64,000 nt of DNA. It comes from Mycobacterium deserti (GTDB lineage: Bacteria > Actinomycetota > Actinomycetes > Mycobacteriales > Mycobacteriaceae). Shown here in pieces: positions 1 through 8,817 of this stretch; within the stretch, counting starts at the first letter, position 1; every line of letters starts with the position of its first letter. The stretch covers positions 62,001 to 126,000 of the forward strand of contig NZ_JAODWD010000007.1 in NCBI RefSeq assembly GCF_025345615.1. The letters are read 5' to 3'. The notes below the pieces were generated by a model that was given only the letters and a program-made list of their open reading frames with translations, made no database searches and had not been told where the DNA came from. Position numbers and translations under genes: made by a program.

Positions 1-239
1 CCGCCCCATCCGCCTAGGTCGTTGAGCGACCGGATGATTGCATCGCTGCGGTCGGACTTGGCGGCACCAGACACGTCAGCCGTCCAGGGCTGCGCACGAC
101 TGAACAGACCGCCGCGTGCGTTCGGTTCCGCGCTCGCGCCCAACGCCGGCATGTCGTTCATGCTGTCACCGCAGCCAACGGCCGTCACGCACAGCAGGGC
201 GAGGACAGCCAATCGCGACAGGCGTTCAGCAGAATCCAT
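1..239 (-). CDS. Putative lipoprotein, 3' part outside the window
   Basis: An open frame runs leftward from ATG at 239 and leaves the window without a stop, so only about 79 N-terminal residues are seen. The start is supported by a GGGAAGG-type ribosome site just upstream. The N-terminus is a short charged stretch, a hydrophobic segment (LAVLALLCVTAV) and a Cys in AVGC that fits a lipobox, so a secreted, lipid-anchored protein is inferred. The mature part is not recognised. It is divergent from the DUF3558 lipoprotein further right and may belong to the same mycobacterial lipoprotein group, but that cannot be shown from this fragment. Confidence 0.6.
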   Translation of the reverse strand, partial: MDSAERLSRLAVLALLCVTAVGCGDSMNDMPALGASAEPNARGGLFSRAQPWTADVSGAAKSDRSDAIIRSLNDLGGWG

Positions 240-298
240 GTGCGCCTTCCCGTGAGGGGGTTGCTGGTTAGCTTTGACGCTACGACGTCAACGAAACC

Positions 299-408
299 GT
301 TGAATCGGGTGTTTCCCTAACTTTCTCCCGAACATCCGAGCCAGGACCAGCCACCTGGCTAAACCTTTTTCGAGGAAAAACGAATCGTAGGGAAACACCC
401 GATTCAAC
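299..408. repeat. 110-bp element bounded by 21-bp perfect inverted repeats
   Basis: Positions 299-319 and 388-408 are perfect reverse complements (right arm begins TAGGGAAACACCCGATTCA). The inside also holds a smaller hairpin (AGCCAGG...CCTGGCT region around 339-362). A third copy of the arm lies at 4959-4977. It could be a MITE-like element, a strong hairpin in RNA, or paired binding sites for the nearby LuxR-type regulator. No transposase is present. Confidence 0.75.
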
Positions 409-898
409 AACGATGCCTGACAAATACCGTCGCGGGATGAAGATCAGAACCCCCGCTCGGCGAGCCGCTGGGGCATTGCGCTCTTCGAACCACCGCACTC
501 GAAAGGCATCCAAATGACAACTCCGATAACACCTCTGATCGACTTCATCATGTTCACCGCTTCAGCCGCGCCCGCGGGGGTGTGATGGGCGGCGGGGACC
601 CCATCGTAGGTCTGCAGCGCGCGGTGGCCGATCATCACAGCATCACCTCTGCGTTCTCTCCGCAGGCATCGTTCACCTCGCAGCCGGTCTTCGTCCCGGA
701 GACCAACGCCGAGTTCGCAAGCCCGGACGCGCACGCCGGCGGCGACGTTCAGCAAGGTGTTTCAATCTGGGCTTTGCTGACTTCACTTTTGGTGACAAGA
801 CCACCGCGACCCATGGCGGCGTGATCGGTGATGGCATTCAGGAAACGCGCTGCGGCGGGTTGGGCTTCACCTAGTTCTGATGACGGAAAGGACCACCA
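409..898. other. Non-coding or decayed stretch upstream of the DUF3558 gene
   Basis: No convincing intact gene was found in these 490 bases. Short plus-strand pieces look coding-like, for example the tail ending in a TAG near 875 after GGLGFT, and a 23-codon piece from ATG 507, but they lie in different frames and are interrupted by stops. The best reading is an old gene remnant of unknown family. The end of the region carries the promoter and leader for the lipoprotein at 899. Confidence 0.4.
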
Positions 899-1441
899 GT
901 GTTCAAACAGACAGACCGCGGCGTGGGCCGGGTGCTGATGATCGCCGCGGCGTGCTTCGCGCTGACGGCGTGCGGGGCCGGCAGTGGAGGGGACAGCGTC
1001 GCGGTGAGTCGTCCGGCGGGGACTGCTGTCGCTTCGGATGCTTCGGGAACCGCGACGGAGATCGATGCCTGCGCGCTTGTCTCAGCAGAGGACATCGCCA
1101 CGATGCTCGGTGTCCACGTCGAGGGAAAGTCGACGACCAGCGATCCTCGACTTCCGGGATGCATCTGGGAGAACCCTTCCTCCTACGAGTCGATCTCAGT
1201 GGAGATCGGAAGTTCGAACACCGCCGTGAACAACACTCTTCCACCCCCCGAACCCGGCTTCCCCGAACTGGGCACGCCCGGCCCTGACGGAATGCGCTTC
1301 CTGGGCAACGGGGTGGTTGAGTTCGTCGCGGGTAGCCGGTTGAACATGGTGCAGGTCGCCGTGCTCAGCATGGCAGGCGATGAAGCGGATACCGCCGCCG
1401 TCGAGCTGGCGAGAAAGATCGGGCCGCAGATACCGCAGTAA
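899..1441 (+). CDS. DUF3558-family lipoprotein
   Basis: A 180-residue protein with an N-terminal signal segment ending in the lipobox LTAC (Cys at about residue 25), so it should be exported and lipid-anchored in the envelope. The mature part has the hallmarks of the DUF3558 family common in mycobacteria: an early DACALVSAEDI block, then GCIWEN, and a C-terminal VELARKIGPQI segment, with two conserved Cys likely to form a disulfide. Function of the family is not established. The gene codes from a TTG/GTG-type start (GTG at 899). The LuxR-type remnant begins only about 20 bases after its stop. Confidence 0.85.
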   Translation: MFKQTDRGVGRVLMIAAACFALTACGAGSGGDSVAVSRPAGTAVASDASGTATEIDACALVSAEDIATMLGVHVEGKSTTSDPRLPGCIWENPSSYESISVEIGSSNTAVNNTLPPPEPGFPELGTPGPDGMRFLGNGVVEFVAGSRLNMVQVAVLSMAGDEADTAAVELARKIGPQIPQ

Positions 1442-1459
1442 CCGCATCAATGCGAAAAA

Positions 1460-1980
1460 CGCAGCCAGTCCGCAGAGGCGTTGGCGGCGGGTCAGCGCTG
1501 TGATTCACACCGATTGGCCGAGTGGCCGATCACCACCTTGGGCTTCCTCGAGGTATCGCTGGGAAACTATGAGGCTGCGGTACATACGCTGGCGCCGCTC
1601 ATCGCCATTCTCGACAGGATGATCCACTTGTTGGAACAAAACGGGGCTCGGCTCGATCGCGCGTGGATGCTGGCCGTGGGTGCTCGGTGTCGAGCGATGT
1701 TGCTGGCTGCTTACGGCGACGTCGATGCGGCGTACGAAGTCGTTCAGACGGCGATGATTCATCATGCTCGGCTGCCAATGCCGTTCGAACGCGCGCGCAC
1801 ACAGTTGTTGGTCGGTCAGATTCAGCGTCGGCAACGCAAGCGGGAGGCTGCATCGACAACGTTGCGGGAGGCCTTAGCAGCCCAAAGACAGTCGAGGCCA
1901 ACCTGTCTCGAATCTACCGGAAGCTCAACATCCGCTCTCGAGCCGAGCTCGGACGGATCATGGGCAAGGCCGACGAATAG
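1460..1980 (+). pseudogene. Remnant of a LuxR-type (LAL) regulator gene
   Basis: This stretch is a shrunken copy of the 3' part of the regulator gene at 2172-4961. Bases 1627-1878 match 4439-4690 with a single difference (1856 A against 4668 G), whereas the part before 1620 is clearly diverged. Two internal deletions are visible: one joining a TPR-like ITTLGFLEVSLGNY segment directly to LLEQNGARL, and one of about 169 bases at 1878, with short shared bases at the joint, which shifts the frame before the HTH. The last 100 bases again match the HTH end of the intact gene. It lacks any ATPase domain and cannot encode a full regulator. Confidence 0.85.
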
Positions 1981-2171
1981 CGATGTTCGCTGGCCAGGTG
2001 CGTAAGTCGAGTAGTGGGCTACGCATGCGGTCGCTGTGCGACCCGATGAAGGTGACTGCATGCGAACCGTGCCTCATCGATGCCGAGCGTTGCAGCGCTC
2101 GAAACCAGATCAACAATCTGCGGCTCACGCTGCATCTTTGCCCGTGACGGAAGTTAGCGACAGCGCTAGAC

Positions 2172-4961
2172 ATGCAATCGGGTGACTGCCAATATTCGTT
2201 CATGCCGACACGGGTGGTAAGCCGTCGGGCGGAGTCGGCGGCGATTGAGAACCTTCTCGCCTCGGTTTCGTCGGGCCCCTCGGCGCTGACGGTGGAGGGC
2301 GAGGCGGGTATCGGCAAGACCACCCTGTGGTTGGCGGCTCTTGAACGGGCGCGCGAGCTCGGATTTCGGGTGTTGTCGACGCGTGCGGCGCCGACGGAAT
2401 CAGCCTTGGCCTATTCGTCTTTGGCCGGTTTATTGGAGGCGGTAGACGAAGCCGTCCTGGCGGATCTGCCGCCACCGCAGCGACTTGCGGTCGGCCGGGT
2501 GTTGTCGCGAGTCGGCGTCGATGGCCCGGTGACCGATCAGCGCGCCGCGGCTGCAGGCTTTGTGTCCGTTGTGGAGCGCCTCGCCGAAGCGTCACCGGTG
2601 TTTGTGGGAATCGACGATCTGCAGTGGCTCGATTCGCCCAGTGCGCTCGTCGTCTCGTCGGCCGCACGACGACTCACCGGCCCAGTCGCGTTCCTCGCGA
2701 CGGTGCGCACCGGTCCCAACAATCACCATTTCGAACCGGGGCTCGAATTGCGTCGACCAGACGCGCTGAACCGCATTCGTGTGGGCCCGCTGAGCGTCGG
2801 TGCATTGCACGCGGTGTTGACAGAGCGGGTCGGGCGCTCTTTCTCCCGTCCGAAGATGACCCGAATCTTCGATGTCTCCGGGGGCAACCCGTTCTACGCC
2901 ATTGAGATCGCGCGGTCGATGGATGAACAAGGCGCCGACGGCGAAGCATCACTGCCGACCAGCCTCGCTGCGTTGGTGCGGGCCAGGATCGGCGCGTTGT
3001 CTGTCAGTGCTCGGGAAGTCCTCCTTGCCGCAGCGTGCCTGGCCGATCCCACAGTCGAGGCGATAGCACAGGCCAACAACGCCGACGCCGAACGCATCCT
3101 GGCGGTCCTGGAGGACGCAGAGAACAAGGGAATCGTCGAAATCCGCGGCCACCGTGTTCGTTTCAGCCATCCCCTTCTGACCCGGGGCGTCTACAGCGAC
3201 ACCACCGCGGCCCGCCGCCGCGCAATGCACCGACGCCTGGCCGCTGTCGCCGAGGAGCCTGAGCTCAAGGCCAGGCATCTGGCACTGGCCGCCGCAACCG
3301 GTGATCAGCACACATTGAGCGCTTTGGACACGGCAGCAGAGTTGGCGCGCAAGCGAGGAGCCCCGGCCGCCGCGGCCGAACTCCTCGGACTCGCGATCGG
3401 ACTTGGCGGGGACACGCCGCAACGGCGAATACGTTCGGCTGCTTACCACTTCAATGCGGGTGACACCGAACGAGCCCGTGTCCTGCTCCTGGACACCATC
3501 GAGCGCCTTGAGCCCGCCACGTTGCGGGCCGAGGCGTCAAGCCTGCTCGGTTTCGTTCATCTTTTCGACGACGGTTTCGCAGAGGCGGTCGACGTGCTGA
3601 CGCGTGCGCTCGACGAGGCGGGAGGCGATCTTGCGCTCCGGACGCGGCTGTTGATCACGTTGTCCTACGCCAGGTACAACGCTGGTCGTTTCGGTGCGGC
3701 CACGGGCAGTATCGAAGACGCAGTTGCGCATGCAGAACGGCTGGGTCAGCCGCATCCGCTCAGTCAGGCCCTCAGCATGCGGGCAACCCTTTGGTTCCTG
3801 CGGGGCGACGGCCTCGATACGGCCAGCCTGGCGCGCGCAGTGGATTTGGACGACCAAGACGCGGACATCCCTATGGCTTTCCGTCCAAGGATGCAAAACG
3901 CCATGCTGCTGGGCTGGACTGGACAGCTCGACCGGGCTCACCACGAGTTGGCGTCCATTCGGCGGCGCTGCATGGAGCGTGGCGAAGAGAACGAACTGAT
4001 GTTTGTCGCAGTTCATACCGTTCTGGTCGCGATCTGGCGAGGCAACTTCACCGACGCCGCGCTGATTGCCGAGGACACCATGGAACGGGCCCTGCAGTTG
4101 GGTGGTGACGTCCCCATGTTCGTTGCGATGACGATACGGGCCGCCTTGGCTGCCTACGCCGGTCAAGAGAATCAGGCTCGCCGCGCCACGAGCGAAGCGC
4201 TCGCGGCCAGCCAGCGTTGCAGCGCAAGCCTTTTGGTAGTCTGGACGATCACGACGCTAGGTTTCCTGGAGGTGTCACTGGGCAATTACGATGCCGCGTT
4301 GGGCGCCGTCGCACCTCTACTGTCCAATCTCGATGCAGCGCCGAGAGCGACGGAAATCCCGGCCGCATCGTTCGTCCCCGACGCCGTCGAATCCCTTGTT
4401 GCGCTGGGTCGACTCGCCGACGCAGAGCCGCTCGTGAGCTTGTTGGAACAAAACGGGGCTCGGCTCGATCGCGCGTGGATGCTGGCCGTGGGTGCTCGGT
4501 GTCGAGCGATGTTGCTGGCTGCTTACGGCGACGTCGATGCGGCGTACGAAGTCGTTCAGACGGCGATGATTCATCATGCTCGGCTGCCAATGCCGTTCGA
4601 ACGCGCGCGCACACAGTTGTTGGTCGGTCAGATTCAGCGTCGGCAACGCAAGCGGGAGGCTGCATCGGCAACGTTGCGGGAGGCCTTAGCGGCTTTCGAG
4701 GAATTGGCCACGCCGCTGTGGGCCGACCGAGCCCGTAGCGAGCTCAAGCGAGCCAGTGGGGTCCGGACGCAGGCCGAACTGACCGCCTCAGAGCAGCGCG
4801 TCGCCGAGCTGGCCGCCTCGGGCGTCACGAACCGGGAGATGGCGGCCGTCCTGTTCATCAGCCCAAAGACAGTCGAGGCCAACCTGTCTCGAATCTACCG
4901 AAAGCTCAACATCCGCTCTCGAGCCGAGCTCGGACGGATCATGGAGAGGGCTGATGGGTAG
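2172..4961 (+). CDS. Large ATP-binding LuxR-family transcriptional regulator (LAL)
   Basis: A 929-residue regulator. Residues about 43-51 carry a Walker A loop (GEAGIGKTT) and about 144-154 a Walker B-like strand (FVGIDDLQWLD), followed by a long alpha-helical TPR-like sensor region. The C-terminus, from LTASEQRVAELAASG to the end, is a LuxR HTH (NREMAAVLFISPKTVEANL). LAL proteins use ATP and usually sense sugars or small molecules; the ligand here is unknown. ATG 2202 is an alternative start, nearer to the usual N-terminus of the ATPase domain. The stop codon TAG (4959-4961) is the first three bases of a repeat copy. A broken paralogue precedes it. Confidence 0.92.
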   Translation: MQSGDCQYSFMPTRVVSRRAESAAIENLLASVSSGPSALTVEGEAGIGKTTLWLAALERARELGFRVLSTRAAPTESALAYSSLAGLLEAVDEAVLADLPPPQRLAVGRVLSRVGVDGPVTDQRAAAAGFVSVVERLAEASPVFVGIDDLQWLDSPSALVVSSAARRLTGPVAFLATVRTGPNNHHFEPGLELRRPDALNRIRVGPLSVGALHAVLTERVGRSFSRPKMTRIFDVSGGNPFYAIEIARSMDEQGADGEASLPTSLAALVRARIGALSVSAREVLLAAACLADPTVEAIAQANNADAERILAVLEDAENKGIVEIRGHRVRFSHPLLTRGVYSDTTAARRRAMHRRLAAVAEEPELKARHLALAAATGDQHTLSALDTAAELARKRGAPAAAAELLGLAIGLGGDTPQRRIRSAAYHFNAGDTERARVLLLDTIERLEPATLRAEASSLLGFVHLFDDGFAEAVDVLTRALDEAGGDLALRTRLLITLSYARYNAGRFGAATGSIEDAVAHAERLGQPHPLSQALSMRATLWFLRGDGLDTASLARAVDLDDQDADIPMAFRPRMQNAMLLGWTGQLDRAHHELASIRRRCMERGEENELMFVAVHTVLVAIWRGNFTDAALIAEDTMERALQLGGDVPMFVAMTIRAALAAYAGQENQARRATSEALAASQRCSASLLVVWTITTLGFLEVSLGNYDAALGAVAPLLSNLDAAPRATEIPAASFVPDAVESLVALGRLADAEPLVSLLEQNGARLDRAWMLAVGARCRAMLLAAYGDVDAAYEVVQTAMIHHARLPMPFERARTQLLVGQIQRRQRKREAASATLREALAAFEELATPLWADRARSELKRASGVRTQAELTASEQRVAELAASGVTNREMAAVLFISPKTVEANLSRIYRKLNIRSRAELGRIMERADG

Positions 4962-4977
4962 GGAAACACCCGATTCA
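4959..4977. repeat. Third copy of the inverted-repeat arm (19 bp)
   Basis: TAGGGAAACACCCGATTCA is identical to the first 19 bases of the right arm at 388-408. It starts exactly on the stop codon of the LAL regulator, so the repeat supplies that stop. No partner copy in inverse orientation lies near by. Confidence 0.8.
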
Positions 4978-5007
4978 CTGAGCGCGCCGTTGTCTTAGTG
5001 TGGCGCC

Positions 5008-5304
5008 ATGGGCACTGACGGGCCGGCACTTCCCAACTTTCTTGTTGAGTGGTACCGGCCCGCTATCGCCAATGAGCCGCTCGAACTCAGCATCGCGCGG
5101 CTGATTCAGTGTGCCGAATACATTTCCGCCGGCGGGTCACATGTGCATCTACTCGCGACGCTCGCTGTACCCAATGACGAAATCGTCCTGGCCGTGTTCG
5201 GTTCCGCCTCCGAAAAATCGGTAGCAGAGGTGTGTCGACAGGCCGGATGTCCAGCTCAGCGTCTCACCGCGGCCGTCGACGCTCGGTTCTGGAGTGAATC
5301 GTAG
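5008..5304 (+). CDS. Small DUF4242-like protein
   Basis: A 98-residue cytosolic protein with no signal or membrane segment. The layout of an FLVEWYRP start, a central beta segment and a C-terminal AEVCRQAGCPAQRLTAAVD helix resembles the DUF4242 (SCO4226-like, nickel-binding) ferredoxin-like fold, in which the last part reads as a helix ending in a Pro-Ala-x-x-Leu/Val turn. Whether metal is bound cannot be judged. It stands alone after the LAL regulator, about 46 bases downstream of the regulator stop, and could be co-transcribed with it. Confidence 0.6.
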   Translation: MGTDGPALPNFLVEWYRPAIANEPLELSIARLIQCAEYISAGGSHVHLLATLAVPNDEIVLAVFGSASEKSVAEVCRQAGCPAQRLTAAVDARFWSES

Positions 5305-5325
5305 AAAGTCCCCCGATGCAGCTGA

Positions 5326-5550
5326 TCAGCGTTTCAGCCAGCCCGCGACGGTGGCCAGGTCTCTGGTGTAGGCCATGAGAGTGTCGTCGTGGTAGAGCGC
5401 ACCGCCGCTGATCGCGTCGGATCCCTGCCAGATCACGTGAACGCGCACGGGACTCCGCGTGTAGTAGTCGGTGCGGTCGGCGTCTCTGCGGTGCCATCCG
5501 GCCTGCATGGCGAGCTCGGATAGCTCCTCGCGCTGGACGGTTGCAGTCAT
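5326..5550 (-). CDS. Conserved small hypothetical protein
   Basis: A 74-residue protein from ATG 5550 with a strong ribosome site (GGAGGAG) about 8 bases upstream. It is polar, without signal or transmembrane segment, and has a W/Y/H-rich core (AGWHRRDADRTDYY, VIWQGSDAISGG). The family is not recognised. It is transcribed divergently from the GCS2-type ligase whose start lies 113 bases to the right. Confidence 0.65.
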   Translation of the reverse strand: MTATVQREELSELAMQAGWHRRDADRTDYYTRSPVRVHVIWQGSDAISGGALYHDDTLMAYTRDLATVAGWLKR

Positions 5551-5663
5551 GGGGTACTCCTCCTGGGTCGCCCGGTACGTTATCCGATCCGCGACGCGAG
5601 CCTGCGAAAGGATGTGCCGATGATCGAACTCGAGCCCCAGGCGTTTCGGACCGCCGCCCGGCC

Positions 5664-6770
5664 GTGACCGCGTTCGCCGTTCCGACGATCGGCGTCGAGG
5701 AGGAGCATTTCCTGCTCGACCCCGAGAGCCGGCTGCCGCATCCGGCTGCGGACAAGGTGGTGACCCGCGCCGCGGTCCAACTGGGCGACCAGGTTTCCGG
5801 GGAGTTCACCGAGCACCAGATCGAGGTGAAGACACGGCCGTGCGGGGACGCGCATCGGTTGCTCGCCGAACTGAGGTGGCTGCGCGCCACTGCCATCGAC
5901 GCAGCCGTGACCGAAGGCGTGCTGCTCTGCGCCTCCGGCACGCCGGTCCTCGCCGCTGACAGCCCTCCCCCGCTCGGTGATCATCCGCGGTACCGCGCCG
6001 GGCGCGAGCAGTACCGCGCAATGCTCGACGACTTCGCGGTGAACTCGATGCACATCCACGTCCATCTGCCCGATCGTGAATTGGCCGTGCGGGTCGGCAA
6101 CCACATGAGGCCGTGGCTGCCCCTCCTCATCGCGTTGAGCGCGAACTCGCCGTTTCACCACGGCAGCGATACCGGATACGCCGACTGGCGCGCTGTGATC
6201 AGAAGCCGTTTTCCCTGCCTGGGTCCGCCGCCGTATGCCGAATCGCTGGCCCATCACGAACAACTCGCAGCCGCCGCCGCGGATTCGGGCGCGATGCTCG
6301 ACGCGTCCCTGCCGTTCTGGGATGTCCGGCTGAACCCGCGACTGCCGACCCTGGAGATCCGGACCATGGACGTTCCCGCCGACGTCGAGGACACAGTCGC
6401 GTTGGCCGTGTTGACCAGGGCGCTGGTGCTCACGGCCACCGCGAAGGCCAGCGCCGGTGATCCCGGCCCCCGGCTGAGCAGTGAAATTCTCCGAGCCGCG
6501 TACTGGCGGGCGGCCCGCGACGGCTGGTCCGGTGCCGGGGTGGACGCGCTGACCGGGCATACTCTGTCCGCGCCCGCGCAGGCCGCTCGGCTGGTCGAGT
6601 ACATTGCTCCCGCGCTGGAAACCTGCGGGGACACGTCGACCGTGTCTGCGTTCTTGGACCGCCTCGCCGCCCGAGGCACGGGTGCTGAACTGCAGCGCGC
6701 TTCCGTCGCGCGTCGCGGCATCGTCGCCGATGTGGTGGACGACCTGGTGGCGCTTACGGCGCGAACGTGA
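5664..6770 (+). CDS. Glutamate-cysteine ligase type 2 (GCS2/YbdK) family carboxylate-amine ligase
   Basis: A 368-residue enzyme from GTG 5664, chosen because the conserved GVEEEHFLLD motif that opens GCS2 proteins follows at about residue 8; the frame is open further upstream but would overlap the divergent gene. Other family marks are EFTEHQIEVKT, the metal/ATP-site HIHVHL and the C-terminal LEIRTMDVP. The family makes gamma-glutamyl or related amide bonds with ATP; in actinobacteria the true substrate is often unknown. The 3' end overlaps the convergent 2OG-Fe oxygenase gene by 17 bases. Confidence 0.85.
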   Translation: MTAFAVPTIGVEEEHFLLDPESRLPHPAADKVVTRAAVQLGDQVSGEFTEHQIEVKTRPCGDAHRLLAELRWLRATAIDAAVTEGVLLCASGTPVLAADSPPPLGDHPRYRAGREQYRAMLDDFAVNSMHIHVHLPDRELAVRVGNHMRPWLPLLIALSANSPFHHGSDTGYADWRAVIRSRFPCLGPPPYAESLAHHEQLAAAAADSGAMLDASLPFWDVRLNPRLPTLEIRTMDVPADVEDTVALAVLTRALVLTATAKASAGDPGPRLSSEILRAAYWRAARDGWSGAGVDALTGHTLSAPAQAARLVEYIAPALETCGDTSTVSAFLDRLAARGTGAELQRASVARRGIVADVVDDLVALTART

Positions 6771-7467
6771 TGACGAGGACGTCGCGCCGCGCGGGCCGGG
6801 CGGCATCTCGCGGACGGATCGGTGAGACGCCGTGCAGGGTCTTGCGGTCGTCTCCCAGCAGCAGCGTGCCGGGCGTCTCGAGTATGGCCGACAACAGGTG
6901 TCGGCCGTTCGCGCTGAACACCGAACTCTCACCGCCTACCGCATTGTCGCGACTGACGAGCAGCGAGCTGACCAGCGTGACGCCGTCGCGATGCAGTCCC
7001 TCAGGTGTGGGTTGGCCGGCGTCGCCCGCCGAGGCGAGCACCCGGAACGGGGTGACTTTCACGCTCCATCGTTCGACGTCGTCGAGCGCCGTGGCCAGTT
7101 GTCCCAGCAGGGACAGAAGGCTCTGCAGGACAGGGTCGTCGACGAACTCCTCGGTCAGCGGTTCGAAGTGACGGTCACGTTCGATGTAAAGCGGGTTGGA
7201 ATTATCGGGCTGCACGAAGGCGCCGTGCGGAAGCGGTTCCAGACCTCCGTCGGCGGCGGTGAAGCGGAAGTGTCCGTAGCGGCGCAGCCGTCTGGTGCCC
7301 AACTCGGCGGCGTAGACATCAGGTGCCAACTCGTTCCAGTGTCGACCGAAGAGTTGCCACGCGCCTGCGTCGATGCCGAGCGTGCCGTTCAGTTCGGCGG
7401 GCCGCATCAGGTAAGTGCCGACAGTACGCAAGCGCTGAGCCGCGCTGCCGACGTACGCGGTGGTCAT
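6754..7467 (-). CDS. 2OG-Fe(II) dioxygenase family protein
   Basis: A 237-residue protein starting at ATG 7467, where a GGCAGG-type ribosome site precedes it; the longer open frame would run into the cinA gene. The iron ligands are visible as H-x-D in GLHRDGVTL and a distal His in LHGVSPI, followed by an Arg about 4 residues on that would bind 2-oxoglutarate. This matches the PF10014 group (BsmA/IDO type) that hydroxylates free amino acids such as isoleucine. The actual substrate is not known. It follows cinA with a 32-base gap and may share its transcript. Confidence 0.8.
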   Translation of the reverse strand: MTTAYVGSAAQRLRTVGTYLMRPAELNGTLGIDAGAWQLFGRHWNELAPDVYAAELGTRRLRRYGHFRFTAADGGLEPLPHGAFVQPDNSNPLYIERDRHFEPLTEEFVDDPVLQSLLSLLGQLATALDDVERWSVKVTPFRVLASAGDAGQPTPEGLHRDGVTLVSSLLVSRDNAVGGESSVFSANGRHLLSAILETPGTLLLGDDRKTLHGVSPIRPRDAARPARRDVLVITFAP

Positions 7468-7499
7468 AGCATCGCATGGGTACCTGCCAGGCGACGCGG

Positions 7500-8783
7500 T
7501 TAAACCGGTGAACCGGCGAGCGTGCGCCGAAGCAGGTGCATGGCCACGGTCGTGGAGCGCTCCCGCACGTCGGCCCGATTGCCCGGCAACCGCATGGTTC
7601 GCACAACGGTTGGGCCGTCGGCGCGCTTCACGCAGAAGCACACCGTGCCCACGGGCTTGTCCTCGGACCCGCCGCCCGGCCCGGCGATGCCGGTGGTCGC
7701 GACCGCGGTGTCGGCGCCGAAGCGGCGCAGTGCGCCGTCGGCCATGGCCTGCGCCACCGGCTCAGACACCGCTCCGTGGGCGTCGAGCAGCGCGGGGTCG
7801 ACCCCGAGCAGGTCGGTCTTGGCCGCGTTGGCGTAGGCGACCACACCGCCGGCGACGTAGGCCGACGATCCGGCGAGGTCGGTCAGCCGGGCCGCGACCA
7901 GTCCCGCGGTGCACGATTCCGCGGTGGCGATGCGCCGCCCGGTGAGCAATCGGGCGACCTGTTCGTCGACGGTCGTGCCGTCCTCGGAGAACATGTCGTG
8001 GCCGTGCCGCTCACGCAGCAGCGACATCAGGTTCGTGTAGACCTCCGCCGCGTCGGGTTCGTAGCGGGTGACCACCTCGAGTTCACCCCTGCGCAGACAG
8101 GTGGTGATCTCGAGTCGCTCGAACCCGTCGACGTCCTTCTCGGCGTCGCGCAGGGTCTCGGCCAGGCCGGACTCGGGCAGTCCGAACATCCGGACCATTT
8201 CCTGGCGGTACGTCGTGCGACCCGCGATCGCCTCCTGCACCGCAGGCGTCTCGAGGGCCGACGGCCACATGGGCTGCAGCTCGCGTGGCGGCCCGGGCAG
8301 CACGACGACCGTCGGCGTGCCGGGGACCACGACGCCCGGCGCGGTGCCCACCGGGTCGATGATGTGCGCGCCGGCCGGGACGAGAGCCTGCTTTCGGTTC
8401 GACGCGCGCATCGCCTCGGCATCGACGTTCGGGAACCGCGCCATCAGCCGTTCGATGATGGCGGCAATCTTGTCTTCGAGAACGTTGTCCAGCACCAACT
8501 CTCGGCCGCAGAATCGGGCCACGACCGCGACGGTCATGTCGTCCGCGGTCGGACCGAGGCCACCACTGGTGACGATCAAGTCCACGCCCTCACCGGCCAG
8601 GAACCGCAGCTGCGCTTCGATGTCTTCGGGCCGGTCGCCGCAGATCGTGATGTGGGCGAGTTCGACGCCCAGTTCCAGGAGCCGATCGGCCAGCCATGGC
8701 CCGTTGCGGTCCTGCACCCGGCCCGTGAGGACCTCGGTCCCTGTCACCACGATGCCCGCGCGTGCGCTCACGACGTACGACAC
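7500..8783 (-). CDS. cinA: CinA-family nicotinamide mononucleotide deamidase
   Basis: A 427-residue, two-domain CinA protein from GTG 8783. The N-terminal molybdopterin-binding-like (COG1058) domain has VVTGTEVLTG and SGGLGPTADD; the C-terminal domain has the ATAESCTAG and TTGIAGPGG motifs of NMN deamidase (PncC type). CinA recycles NMN and ADP-ribose in pyridine-nucleotide salvage, and in mycobacteria it has been linked to isoniazid-NAD adduct cleavage. Length is normal for the full two-domain family. The oppositely oriented thioesterase starts 35 bases to the right. Confidence 0.93.
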   Translation of the reverse strand: MSYVVSARAGIVVTGTEVLTGRVQDRNGPWLADRLLELGVELAHITICGDRPEDIEAQLRFLAGEGVDLIVTSGGLGPTADDMTVAVVARFCGRELVLDNVLEDKIAAIIERLMARFPNVDAEAMRASNRKQALVPAGAHIIDPVGTAPGVVVPGTPTVVVLPGPPRELQPMWPSALETPAVQEAIAGRTTYRQEMVRMFGLPESGLAETLRDAEKDVDGFERLEITTCLRRGELEVVTRYEPDAAEVYTNLMSLLRERHGHDMFSEDGTTVDEQVARLLTGRRIATAESCTAGLVAARLTDLAGSSAYVAGGVVAYANAAKTDLLGVDPALLDAHGAVSEPVAQAMADGALRRFGADTAVATTGIAGPGGGSEDKPVGTVCFCVKRADGPTVVRTMRLPGNRADVRERSTTVAMHLLRRTLAGSPV

Positions 8784-8817
8784 TACGCACCGCGGACGCG
8801 GATGCCGCAGCCCGGTA

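Noticed and set aside
582..824. A possible 80-codon gene on the plus strand
   Set aside because: It lacks a convincing ribosome site and has no complete domain. It fits better as part of a decayed gene.
5580..6932. A 450-codon minus-strand frame opposite the GCS2-type ligase
   Set aside because: Antisense shadow; the plus-strand ligase motifs are conserved in order and spacing.
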